DNA from: Roseovarius pacificus | GTDB taxonomy: Bacteria; Pseudomonadota; Alphaproteobacteria; Rhodobacterales; Rhodobacteraceae | Assembly (NCBI RefSeq): GCF_900142665.1 | Contig: NZ_FRBR01000008.1 | Location: 105,604-169,603 of the forward strand | Direction: 5' to 3' | Length of the DNA: 64,000 bases | In this document: positions 53,341-61,691 of the stretch, piece after piece | Layout of the letters: the number at the start of each line of letters is the position of its first letter | Numbering within the stretch: position 1 is the first letter of the stretch | The notes under the pieces: generated by a model | Database searches by the model: none | What the model saw: only the letters and a program-made list of their open reading frames with translations | Told to the model about the DNA's origin: nothing | Program-made: the position numbers and the translations under genes

Positions 53341-53955
53341 TCAGACCCGGCACATGCCCTTGATCGTGGCGGCATGGACGTAATCGGCGGCAAGCGTGTC
53401 GGCGGCGAGGTCCAGGGTGCGCGCCATCAGGGCGTCGGGGTCGGCGATCTGATCGAACAGGCCCCAGGACAGCGCCTCGTCGGTGGTCACCTTGTGGCCG
53501 CCCATCAGGATCAGCTTGGCGCGCGCCGGGCCCATCAGTTGTGTCAGGCGTTTGGGGTCCGAGGGCTGCGGCAGGAAGCCGAGTTTCATCACCGGGTAGA
53601 ACGCCTTGGCCCCGTTGGCGGCGATGCGCAGGTCGCAGGCCAGCACCATGCCCATGGCCCCGCCCGCCACCGTGCCGTTCAGCGCGGCGATGGACAGGCC
53701 CGGAAAGGTGGCGATGGCGGAACTCAGCCGCTCCCACACCGCCGATGTCGCCAGACCGGCGCGGGCGGCTTCCAGATCGGCCCCGGCGGAAAACACCTTG
53801 CCCGCCCCGGTCAGGATCAGAACGCGGGCCTCGTCATGGGCGGCTTCGGCGATGCGGGCCAGTTCGGTCAGCATCTCGGCGGTGAGGGCATTGGCCTTGT
53901 CGGGCCGGTTGAGGGTGACGGTCCAGAGTTTGCCGTCCTTGGTGAGGTCGATCAT
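53341..53955 (-). CDS. Crotonase (enoyl-CoA hydratase/isomerase) family protein, short and without catalytic Glu
   Basis: This 204-aa protein has the crotonase core: the oxyanion-hole segments SAGADLEAA and GTVAGGAMGMVLACD, and the trimer-forming region DEALSWGLFDQIAD. It is about 50 residues shorter than typical members at the C-terminus. The two glutamates used by classical hydratases (in the GGGCE-like and PE-like positions) appear as Gly and Val (GGAMGMVL, YPVMKLG), so hydratase activity is doubtful. It overlaps the SDR gene upstream by 4 bp. Confidence 0.82.
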   Translation of the reverse strand: MIDLTKDGKLWTVTLNRPDKANALTAEMLTELARIAEAAHDEARVLILTGAGKVFSAGADLEAARAGLATSAVWERLSSAIATFPGLSIAALNGTVAGGAMGMVLACDLRIAANGAKAFYPVMKLGFLPQPSDPKRLTQLMGPARAKLILMGGHKVTTDEALSWGLFDQIADPDALMARTLDLAADTLAADYVHAATIKGMCRV

Positions 53956-54701
53956 GTCAGGCCTAGCTTGTTGCGGATTTCAGGATCACGAAGCGAAATT
54001 TCCTGCCCCAGATGGGCGTCTGCCCCGGCGCCGCACATCCACAGCAGCGCCCTGGCGGGCCAGTCGGCGGGGATGTGGTCGGACCAGTCCAGTTGACTGA
54101 CCGGGTTGATGCCGCTGGCCTTGATCACGTGTTGCATGTCGGTGGCCACGGTGCCGGGCGACAGGCCCATCACGCGCAGCCCGTCGGCGGCGCCTTCGGT
54201 ATGGGCGCATCGCGTCAGCATCGCCGCACCGGCCTTGGAGGCGCAATAGGCGCTCCAGCCTTCCAGCGGGTTATGGGCCGCGCCGGAACTGATGGTGAGG
54301 ATCGTGCCGCCGCCCTGTTTGCGCATCACCGGTATCGCCGCGCGCATGCCATGGAAGACGCCCTTGAGGTTGACGTCGATCAGCTTGCCCCATGCGTCGG
54401 GGTCGGCCCCGGACAGGGGCGCGATCGGTTCGATCACGCCGGCGTTGCCGATCAGGATGTCAAGCCTGCCGAACGCCTTGAGGCAGGCCTCGACCGCGGC
54501 TTCGACCTCCCAGTAGCGGCTGACGTCGCAGGGCACGGCGATGGCTTGTTCGCCCAGTTCCCCGGCCAGGTCCGCGATGGCGTCGGCATTGCGGGCCAGC
54601 AGCGCCACATTCGCCCCGGCCCCGGCGAAAACCCGCGCAGTGGCGGCGCCGATGCCGCGGCTGGCGCCGGTGATCAGGGCCGTCTTGCCTGTCAGGTCCA
54701 T
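53952..54701 (-). CDS. Short-chain dehydrogenase/reductase, coupled to the crotonase
   Basis: This 249-aa classical SDR has the cofactor motif ITGASRGIGAATAR, IGNAGV, the catalytic Tyr-Lys pair in YCASKAG and the preceding ISSGAAH, then LSPGTVAT. It reduces or oxidises an unidentified substrate with NAD(P). It is the first gene of a two-gene leftward unit with the crotonase, suggesting acyl-CoA or beta-oxidation-like chemistry, which is inference. Confidence 0.9.
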   Translation of the reverse strand: MDLTGKTALITGASRGIGAATARVFAGAGANVALLARNADAIADLAGELGEQAIAVPCDVSRYWEVEAAVEACLKAFGRLDILIGNAGVIEPIAPLSGADPDAWGKLIDVNLKGVFHGMRAAIPVMRKQGGGTILTISSGAAHNPLEGWSAYCASKAGAAMLTRCAHTEGAADGLRVMGLSPGTVATDMQHVIKASGINPVSQLDWSDHIPADWPARALLWMCGAGADAHLGQEISLRDPEIRNKLGLT

Positions 54702-54834
54702 GCTGTTTCCCCCCTTTGGGCGTGTCGGCCCAAGTGGTAACGCGTGCTTTCCCTAGGGTCCAGCCAGAACCACCCTTGACCCCGCTGGCCCGAGGCCAGA
54801 GATTATGGGCGACATTGTTATGAAAGGGTTCGGT

Positions 54835-56358
54835 ATGGCACCGCGCACACAGCTCGTCGCTTCGGCGGCAACGATTGGTTTTTTCATTTCCGGCTCGGCG
54901 GCGATGGCCGATGTGACGCCCCAGCAGGTCTGGGAGGACTGGCAGGCGTATTTCTCGGGATTCGGGTATGAGGTCGAGGCGGTCACCGAGCAATCGGGCG
55001 ATACGCTGAGTGTCCGGGATCTGAGCATGAACATGCCGATGCCCGAGGCCGAGGGCGATCTGGAGATCGTGATCCCCGAACTGGCCTTTGCCGATAATGG
55101 CGACGGCACGGTGTCGATCACCATGCCCGAGACCTTGCCGATCCGCGTCATGGCCGCCGATGACGACGGGCAGGCGTTCGAGTCGGTGATCGAGTATCGC
55201 AGTTCGGGCTTCGAGATGCTCGTTTCGGGCGATGCCGATCGGATGACCTATACCTACAGCGCCACGACCAGCACACTGGAACTGACCGAGGTCACCGCCG
55301 ATGGCGAGCCGGTGGATTTCGGAACCGCCAGCATGACCATGTCCGACATGGCCGGGACGTCGGTGATGAGCAGTGGCGACCTGCGTGAACTGACGCAGGA
55401 ATTCACCTCGGGCGAGGTGCTCTATGCGCTGGACGTGACCGATCCCGAAACCGGCGGGCGCATGACGGCGCAGGGCAGTTACGACAGCCTGGGCTATGCC
55501 GGCACGGGCACCCTGCCGGACAACATGAACAGCACCGACATGGCCGCGATGCTGGAGGCGGGATTCAGCATGGACGGAACCTTCGAGGTGGGCGCGGGAT
55601 CGGGAACGATGTCGTTTGACGAGAACGGCGACACGTTCAAGACGGTCAGCACCTCCGGGGGCGGTGATTTCGGCGTGTCGATGGATGCGGGCAAGCTCCG
55701 CTATTCGGGCGCGACGAATGACATCGAAATGACGGTGGAAACCAACCAGCTGCCCTTCCCGGTGCAGTTCGCCAGCCAGAAACTGGGGTTCGAGATGACC
55801 ACCCCGGTCAGCAAGGGCGATGAGCCGCAGGATTTTGCCGGATCGTTCACATTGTCCGAGTTCACCATGTCCGAGGCCATCTGGGCGATGTTCGACCCCG
55901 CCCAGCAATTGCCGCGCGATCCGGCCACGGTGGATATCGACCTGACCGGCAAGGCGCGTTTGCTGTTCGATCTGCTCGATCCCGAACAGGCCGAAGCGCT
56001 GGAAGACATGGAAGATACCCCGGCGGAACTGAATGCGCTGACGCTGAACCGGCTGACGGTGCGTCTGGCCGGTGCGGAACTGACCGGCGAGGGCGATTTC
56101 ACCTTCGACAACTCGGATCTGGAAAGCTTCGACGGGCTGCCCGCGCCTCTGGGCGCGCTGGACCTGCAACTGGTGGGCGGCAACGGGTTGCTGGACAAGC
56201 TGGTCGCGATGGGGCTGATCCCGCAGGATCAGGCCAGCGGCGTGCGCATGATGATGGGCCTGTTCGCCCGTCCGGGCGATGGCGAGGATACGCTGGTGTC
56301 GCGCATCGAGGTCAACGAGGAAGGCCATGTTCTGGCCAATGGCCAGCGCCTGAAATAA
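54835..56358 (+). CDS. DUF2125 domain-containing exported protein
   Basis: The 507-aa precursor has a signal peptide (TQLVASAATIGFFISGSAAMA, about residues 5-25) and a long beta-rich periplasmic body matching DUF2125, an alphaproteobacterial family. Segments seen are VTPQQVWEDWQAYFSGFGYE near the start and MDLDL-like repeats such as LTLNRLTVRLAGAELTG near the end. ATG 54835 has AAAGGG 6 bases upstream; in-frame ATGs at 54820 and 54805 are possible. A terminator follows the stop. Function unknown. Confidence 0.85.
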   Translation: MAPRTQLVASAATIGFFISGSAAMADVTPQQVWEDWQAYFSGFGYEVEAVTEQSGDTLSVRDLSMNMPMPEAEGDLEIVIPELAFADNGDGTVSITMPETLPIRVMAADDDGQAFESVIEYRSSGFEMLVSGDADRMTYTYSATTSTLELTEVTADGEPVDFGTASMTMSDMAGTSVMSSGDLRELTQEFTSGEVLYALDVTDPETGGRMTAQGSYDSLGYAGTGTLPDNMNSTDMAAMLEAGFSMDGTFEVGAGSGTMSFDENGDTFKTVSTSGGGDFGVSMDAGKLRYSGATNDIEMTVETNQLPFPVQFASQKLGFEMTTPVSKGDEPQDFAGSFTLSEFTMSEAIWAMFDPAQQLPRDPATVDIDLTGKARLLFDLLDPEQAEALEDMEDTPAELNALTLNRLTVRLAGAELTGEGDFTFDNSDLESFDGLPAPLGALDLQLVGGNGLLDKLVAMGLIPQDQASGVRMMMGLFARPGDGEDTLVSRIEVNEEGHVLANGQRLK

Positions 56359-56395
56359 GCCCACCGGCCCTTTGGGTGGCCTGACATGAAACGCG

Positions 56396-56427
56396 AAACG
56401 CCCCTGCGGAGACCTGCGGGGGCGTTT
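56396..56427 (+). terminator. Intrinsic terminator after the DUF2125 gene
   Basis: A stem pairing AAACGCCCC with GGGGCGTTT ends in TTTT, 37 bases after the stop codon at 56358. The stem and T run are those of a rho-independent terminator for the rightward gene. Confidence 0.8.
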
Positions 56428-56453
56428 TGTATGTTTCCGTCGCCCGGGGGGGC

Positions 56454-56497
56454 GGAACCTTGAAAAGGTTCCGGTCCGATTTCTTTTGAAGAAATCG
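56454..56497. repeat. Two tandem perfect hairpins after the terminator
   Basis: GGAACCTT-GAA-AAGGTTCC (56454-56472) is followed by CGATTTCTT-TTG-AAGAAATCG (56477-56497), each a perfect stem of 8 or 9 bp with a 3-base loop. The pair resembles a short intergenic palindromic repeat element; I see no second copy in this window. Confidence 0.6.
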
Positions 56498-56586
56498 GGG
56501 CCAGTGTCCGGCTTTTTCTTTCACCTGCCGGGCCTTGTGCCGGGGCGGGGCAGGGGCTACCTGTTGCCCGCATTCAGGAGACACGC

Positions 56587-57933
56587 ATGACCCGACCGCT
56601 TGACCAGTTGACCGACAGTTTGCTCGACGCCGCCCGCAAGGCCGGGGCCGGGGCCGCCGATGCCATCGCCATCGAGGGGCGCTCGATCACCATCGACATG
56701 CGGGGCGGAACGCTTGAGCAGGCCGAGCGCGAGGAAGGCGTCGATGTGGGGTTGCGGGTGATGGTGGGGCAGCGGCAGGCCTGCGTGTCGGCCTCGGACG
56801 CGCGGCCCGAAGTTCTGACGGCGCTGGCCGAACGGGCGGTCGCCATGGCGCGCGAGGCCCCTGAAGACCCGTATATCGGGCTGGCCGATCCCGGCCAACT
56901 GGCGCGGGACTGGGACCTGGCGGCGCTGGAACTGGCCGATGCCACGCCCGAACCTTCGGCGCAGGAGTTGCAGGACGACGCCCGCGCCGCCGAGGCCGCG
57001 GCGCTGGAAGTTCAGGGCGTCAGCCAGGTGCAATCGGCCAGCGCGGGCTATAGCTGGCGCGCGGTGCATATGGCGGCGACCAACGGCTTTGCCGGAGGGT
57101 ACGAGCGCACGGATCGCGGCATCAGCTGTGTGGCGATTGCCGGGGAAGGCTCGGGGATGGAGCGCGACCATGACGGCGACAGCCGCATCTTTCAGGCCGA
57201 TCTGCGCACCCCTGACGATATCGGCCGCCGCGCCGGAGAACGGGCCGTGGCCGCTCTGAACCCGCGCAGGCCGCGCACCGGGGCCTATCCGGTGCTGTTC
57301 GACGAGCGGATTTCATCCTCGCTGATCGGGCATCTTCTGGCCGCCGGCAACGGCGCGTCCATCGCGCGCGGCTCGTCGTGGCTGATGGGGCGGCTGGGCG
57401 AACAGGTGTTGCCCGAGGGGCTGTCGGTGATCGAAGACCCGCATCGTGCGCGCGTCATGGGATCGCGCCCCTTCGATGCCGAAGGGTTGCCGACCCGGCG
57501 CCGCGCCATCGTGCAGGACGGGGTGCTGACCGGCTGGGCGCTGGACCTGGCCAATGCCCGCAAGCTGGGAATGGAGCCGACAGGCAATGCCAAGCGCGGC
57601 ACAAGTTCACCGCCGAGTCCGGGAACGTGGAACATCGAACTGACCCAGGGCGGGCAGAGCCGTGACGAACTGATCGCCGACATGGGTACCGGGCTGCTGG
57701 TCACGTCGATGATCGGCTCCACGATCAACCCCAATACCGGGGATTATTCGCGCGGCGCCTCGGGGTTCTGGGTGGAAAACGGGCAGATCGTCTGCCCGGT
57801 CAACGAATGCACCATCGCGGGCAACCTGCCCGAGATGTTGCGCCGCATGGTGCCCGCCAACGATGCGCGCCCGTGGCTGAGCCGGGTCGTGCCGTCGCTG
57901 CTGATCGAGGGGCTGACGATTGCCGGCGAGTGA
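56587..57933 (+). CDS. pmbA: TldD/PmbA family metalloprotease, PmbA (TldE) type
   Basis: The 448-aa protein matches the PmbA/TldE half of the TldD-TldE protease, which in other bacteria trims peptides such as microcin precursors and CcdA. It has the N-terminal domain with IDMRGGTLEQAEREE and GVDVGLRVMVGQRQA, and the C-terminal core GTGLLVTSMIGSTINPNTGD and GASGFWVENGQI. As usual for TldE, the HExxxH zinc motif of TldD is absent. Its end overlaps the TTG start of the next gene by 14 bp. Confidence 0.92.
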   Translation: MTRPLDQLTDSLLDAARKAGAGAADAIAIEGRSITIDMRGGTLEQAEREEGVDVGLRVMVGQRQACVSASDARPEVLTALAERAVAMAREAPEDPYIGLADPGQLARDWDLAALELADATPEPSAQELQDDARAAEAAALEVQGVSQVQSASAGYSWRAVHMAATNGFAGGYERTDRGISCVAIAGEGSGMERDHDGDSRIFQADLRTPDDIGRRAGERAVAALNPRRPRTGAYPVLFDERISSSLIGHLLAAGNGASIARGSSWLMGRLGEQVLPEGLSVIEDPHRARVMGSRPFDAEGLPTRRRAIVQDGVLTGWALDLANARKLGMEPTGNAKRGTSSPPSPGTWNIELTQGGQSRDELIADMGTGLLVTSMIGSTINPNTGDYSRGASGFWVENGQIVCPVNECTIAGNLPEMLRRMVPANDARPWLSRVVPSLLIEGLTIAGE

Positions 57934-58699
57934 TCTGGACCTGCTGATCGACGCCGCCCGTGCGGCGGGCGAAGAGGCCTTGCGCCATACCGGCCCCACG
58001 GCGAGACGCTGGGACAAGCCGGGTGGCCTCGGCCCCGTGACCGAGGCGGACATGGCCGTGGATGCGTTGTTGTCCGACCGGTTGCGCGCCGCGCGGCCCG
58101 GTTATGGCTGGCTGTCGGAGGAAACCGAGGACAGCGATGCGCGCCTGTCCTGCGAACGGGTGTTCATCGTCGATCCCATCGACGGCACGCGCAGTTTCAT
58201 CGAAGGTTCGGGCATATGGGCGCATTCGCTGGCCGTGGCCGACCGGGGCATTGTGACGGCGGCGGTCGTCTATCTGCCGGCGCGCGACATGATGTATGTC
58301 GCCGCCGAGGGGCAGGGCGCGTTCCTGAACGGCGCCGCGATCCGTGTCAGCGACCGCAACGATCTGAGCGGCGCATCGCTGCTGGCGGCCAAGCCCAATC
58401 TCGCCCCGCAGCACTGGGTGGGCGGCACGCCGGACGTGAAGCGCGCGCATCGTCCGTCGCTGGCCTATCGTCTGTGCCTTGTGGCCGAGGGGCGGTTTGA
58501 TGCGATGCTGACCCTGCGCCCCAGTTGGGAGTGGGACATCGCCGCCGGGGAACTGATCCTGCGCGAGGCGGGCGCACTCACCTCGGACCGCGCGGCGCGG
58601 GTCTTGCGGTTCAACAATGCCGCGCCCAAGGTCAATGGTGTGGTCGCGGCCAATCCGGTGCTGCACGACGCCATCTCCCGCGCACTGGCGGCGGGCTGA
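57920..58699 (+). CDS. Inositol monophosphatase family protein
   Basis: This 259-aa Mg-dependent phosphatase shows the metal motifs GPVTEADMAVDALLSDRL, WLSEETED (Glu-Glu) and DPIDGTRSFIEGS, and the later WEWDIAAGELI. The family splits inositol phosphates, 3'(2'),5'-bisphosphonucleotides (CysQ) or histidinol phosphate; this one is not assigned. Start TTG 57920 is supported by GAGGGG upstream and by overlap with pmbA. Confidence 0.9.
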   Translation: MPASDLDLLIDAARAAGEEALRHTGPTARRWDKPGGLGPVTEADMAVDALLSDRLRAARPGYGWLSEETEDSDARLSCERVFIVDPIDGTRSFIEGSGIWAHSLAVADRGIVTAAVVYLPARDMMYVAAEGQGAFLNGAAIRVSDRNDLSGASLLAAKPNLAPQHWVGGTPDVKRAHRPSLAYRLCLVAEGRFDAMLTLRPSWEWDIAAGELILREAGALTSDRAARVLRFNNAAPKVNGVVAANPVLHDAISRALAAG

Positions 58700-58791
58700 A
58701 CGCGGCGCGCGGGGCCTGCGGCGCGACAGGGGGCTTGCCGGGGCGTCAGATCCGGGTCTAATTCCGGGAGAATCTGGCAGGGGCAGCGCGC

Positions 58792-59694
58792 ATGGCACGA
58801 TCCGACAATCTGACCGGGGCGTTTCTGATGATGGGATCGATGGCGTCCTACAGGATCAGCGACAGCTTCATGAAATCCTTGGCCGGGGATATCCCGATGT
58901 TCCAGCTGTTGTTCCTGCGCGGCATACTGACGACACTGGCCGTCGGTGTGATCGCCTGGAAAATGGGAGCGTTGCGCGCACAGGTGCCGCGCCGCGACTG
59001 GGGCGCGATCGGGCTGCGCATGGTGGGCGAGATCGGCACGGCCTATTTCTTTCTCACCGCATTATTTCATATGCCGATCGCCAATGTCACGGCGATCCTT
59101 CAGGCCATTCCGCTGACCCTCACGCTGACCGCGGCGGTGGTGTTTCGCGATCCCGTCGGCTGGCGGCGGATGTCGGCGATCCTGGTGGGTTTTGTCGGAG
59201 TCATGCTGATCGTGCGGCCCGGCACGCAGGATTTCACCGTCTATTCCTTTTACAGCCTGGCGGCGGTGGGCTTCGTCACCCTGCGCGATCTGTCAACCCG
59301 GGCGTTGTCGCGCGATATCCCGTCGATGTTCGTGACGCTGATCACCTCGGCCTCGATCATGGTGTTTTTCGGATTGGGCAGCCTGTCGGGCGAATGGGCG
59401 GCGGTGGATATGCGCACGTCGGGCATGATCGTGGGCGCGGCGGTGATGATCATCGGCGGCTACCTGTTTTCGGTCATGGTGATGCGGGTCGGCGAGGTCA
59501 GCTTTATCGCGCCGTTCCGCTATACCGGGCTGATCTGGGCGCTCGTGCTGGGCTGGGCCGTGTTCGGCGAGTGGCCTGAGCCCCTGACCTTGCTGGGGGC
59601 GGCCATCGTCGTGGGATCGGGCCTGTTCATGCTGTATCGCGAGGCGCAACTGGGGCGGAAAACACGGCTTTCACGTGATCTTCGTCCACGTTGA
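58792..59694 (+). CDS. DMT/EamA family transporter
   Basis: A 300-aa inner-membrane protein with about ten helices in two EamA repeats; the first ends with PIANVTAILQAIPLTLTLTA and the second with FIAPFRYTGLIWALVLGW. Members export or import small metabolites; the ligand is unknown. Its last 68 bases overlap the 3' end of the converging rhamnosyltransferase-like gene, an unusually long tail-to-tail overlap. Confidence 0.9.
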   Translation: MARSDNLTGAFLMMGSMASYRISDSFMKSLAGDIPMFQLLFLRGILTTLAVGVIAWKMGALRAQVPRRDWGAIGLRMVGEIGTAYFFLTALFHMPIANVTAILQAIPLTLTLTAAVVFRDPVGWRRMSAILVGFVGVMLIVRPGTQDFTVYSFYSLAAVGFVTLRDLSTRALSRDIPSMFVTLITSASIMVFFGLGSLSGEWAAVDMRTSGMIVGAAVMIIGGYLFSVMVMRVGEVSFIAPFRYTGLIWALVLGWAVFGEWPEPLTLLGAAIVVGSGLFMLYREAQLGRKTRLSRDLRPR

Positions 59695-60451
59695 AGCGCT
59701 CGCGCAGCTGCGCCTGCGTGACGGAATCGATCTGCGTCAGCGCACCGGGCCTGTCGCCTGCGCCTGAATCGTTGTCGCCATGCACGGCGCGCAGGTACAT
59801 CGGCCAGGTCGGCTCGATCAGGGTGGGCATCTTTTCGTGCAGCTTGTGATGGGGGTAGTTCATCACCGTCTTGGTGTCGCCCGCATTGAACATCACCGCC
59901 AGCCCGCAAGACCAGAGCGGGCTGCGCACCGTGCGGGCCTCGATCCCCGTGTCCGACAGGCGCACCATGAAACCGCTGCTGAACTCGAAGGCCATCTTGC
60001 GCCGGCCGTTGCGCAGGGGCGCACTGCGCCGGGCCATGCGCCGCAGGGCCCGGACGAAACCGATGCCCACCGCATCGTCGTCGTCCAGCCGGAACTGCAT
60101 CGATTCGGTGTCGTTCTCGCCCAGTTCCTCCAGCAGCGCCGCCTGCATGGCCTGCCGGTGCTTCATCGGTTCCCGGGTGACGATACGGATTTGCGGGATA
60201 TCCGCCGTCAGGTCGCTCAGCCGGTCGCGCCAGGGTTTGGGCAGGCTGTCGCCGACGAGGATCAGAAAGGTGAAATCCGCATCGGTCTGCCCGGCGATCG
60301 ACGGCAGGGTCAGCGTTTCGAAATGGCGAAACCGCAACTCCATGCGTTCAGGGGCATAGAGATAGGACTCGCGGTCGGCGGTGCTGTCATGCATCCGCTT
60401 GAACCCGCCGAGGGCGGGATAGGAAAACCTGCAAATACCAATGACGCGCAT
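59627..60451 (-). CDS. Putative rhamnosyltransferase family protein
   Basis: The 274-aa protein resembles the putative rhamnosyl transferase family (PF11316 type): it starts MRVIGICRFSYPALGGFK, contains a central ESMQFRLDDDDAVG, where the acidic run recalls the DxD metal motif of glycosyltransferases, and then FEFSSGFMVRL. It would act on envelope or surface polysaccharide. ATG 60451 was chosen as the first good start; reading upstream lacks support. Its 3' end overlaps the DMT transporter gene by 68 bp. Confidence 0.8.
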   Translation of the reverse strand: MRVIGICRFSYPALGGFKRMHDSTADRESYLYAPERMELRFRHFETLTLPSIAGQTDADFTFLILVGDSLPKPWRDRLSDLTADIPQIRIVTREPMKHRQAMQAALLEELGENDTESMQFRLDDDDAVGIGFVRALRRMARRSAPLRNGRRKMAFEFSSGFMVRLSDTGIEARTVRSPLWSCGLAVMFNAGDTKTVMNYPHHKLHEKMPTLIEPTWPMYLRAVHGDNDSGAGDRPGALTQIDSVTQAQLRERFNVDEDHVKAVFSAPVAPRDTA

Positions 60452-60816
60452 GATCGTCCGTTGCGTGAAGAAGCCTGTCGTGCCATGCTGGCAAAACCAT
60501 GCGACCGGAACAAGGCGAAACGCTGTTTTCAAGGCGGCATCGCTTGGGAGCAGGCTGTTGACAAGCATTCCGACTCCCCCTATACGCGCCCCATCCGGTC
60601 ATGGGGGTCGCCCCGTCAACCGATATCAAAACTGAAGTGGTCAAGATCCAGGCACTTTAATTCGCCTCGATCCTCTGGGAACCAGCCGCGTCGTTCACCT
60701 CGGAATGGGAACGTTGCGGTGTTTTCGCTTTGCGGACGCGTAAGGCGTATCGAGATTAACCGCATGGGGACGGCCCTGTGCAGACACATGTGTTGAGAGA
60801 CGGGGAAAGAGACCCA
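60452..60816. promoter_or_regulatory. Upstream region of the str operon
   Basis: This 365-base gap between the leftward glycosyltransferase and rpsL contains no clear gene. The main signal is a strong promoter-like pair at 60558-60586; the remaining 200 bases to rpsL would be a long 5' leader, which may be used for autoregulation by S7, though I cannot identify a known structure. Confidence 0.55.
60558..60586 (+). promoter_or_regulatory. Sigma-70-type promoter of the rpsL operon
   Basis: TTGACA (60558-60563) matches the -35 consensus exactly; 17 bases later comes TATACG (60581-60586), a fair -10. Transcription would begin near 60593, leaving about 220 bases of leader before rpsL. Confidence 0.7.
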
Positions 60817-61188
60817 ATGCCAACGATCCAACAGCTGATCCGCAAACCGCGGCAGCCCAAAGTCAGAAGCCAGAAATCCATGCACCTGCAAGGGTGCCCG
60901 CAAAAGCGTGGCGTCTGCACACGCGTCTATACAACGACGCCGAAAAAGCCGAACTCGGCCATGCGTAAGGTCGCCAAGGTGCGCCTGACCAACGGTTTCG
61001 AGGTCATCAGCTATATCCCCGGCGAAAGCCACAACCTTCAGGAGCACTCGGTGGTTCTGATCCGTGGCGGCCGTGTGAAAGACCTTCCCGGTGTGCGCTA
61101 TCACATCCTGCGCGGCGTGCTCGATACGCAAGGCGTCAAGGATCGTAAGCAGCGCCGCTCGAAATACGGCGCCAAGCGTCCGAAGTAA
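60817..61188 (+). CDS. rpsL: 30S ribosomal protein S12
   Basis: The 123-aa protein is complete and typical: [35 protein letters not shown] and the streptomycin-region [14 protein letters not shown]. The lysines of PKKPNS and GGRVKDLPG (positions equivalent to 43 and 88 in Escherichia coli) are the sensitive type. ATG 60817 is preceded by GGGGAAAGAG. It is the first gene of the str operon. Confidence 0.98.
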   Translation: MPTIQQLIRKPRQPKVRSQKSMHLQGCPQKRGVCTRVYTTTPKKPNSAMRKVAKVRLTNGFEVISYIPGESHNLQEHSVVLIRGGRVKDLPGVRYHILRGVLDTQGVKDRKQRRSKYGAKRPK

Positions 61189-61197
61189 GAGGAATAA

Positions 61198-61671
<474 letters not shown>

Positions 61672-61691
61672 CCCCGAGAGGCCCCAAGATC

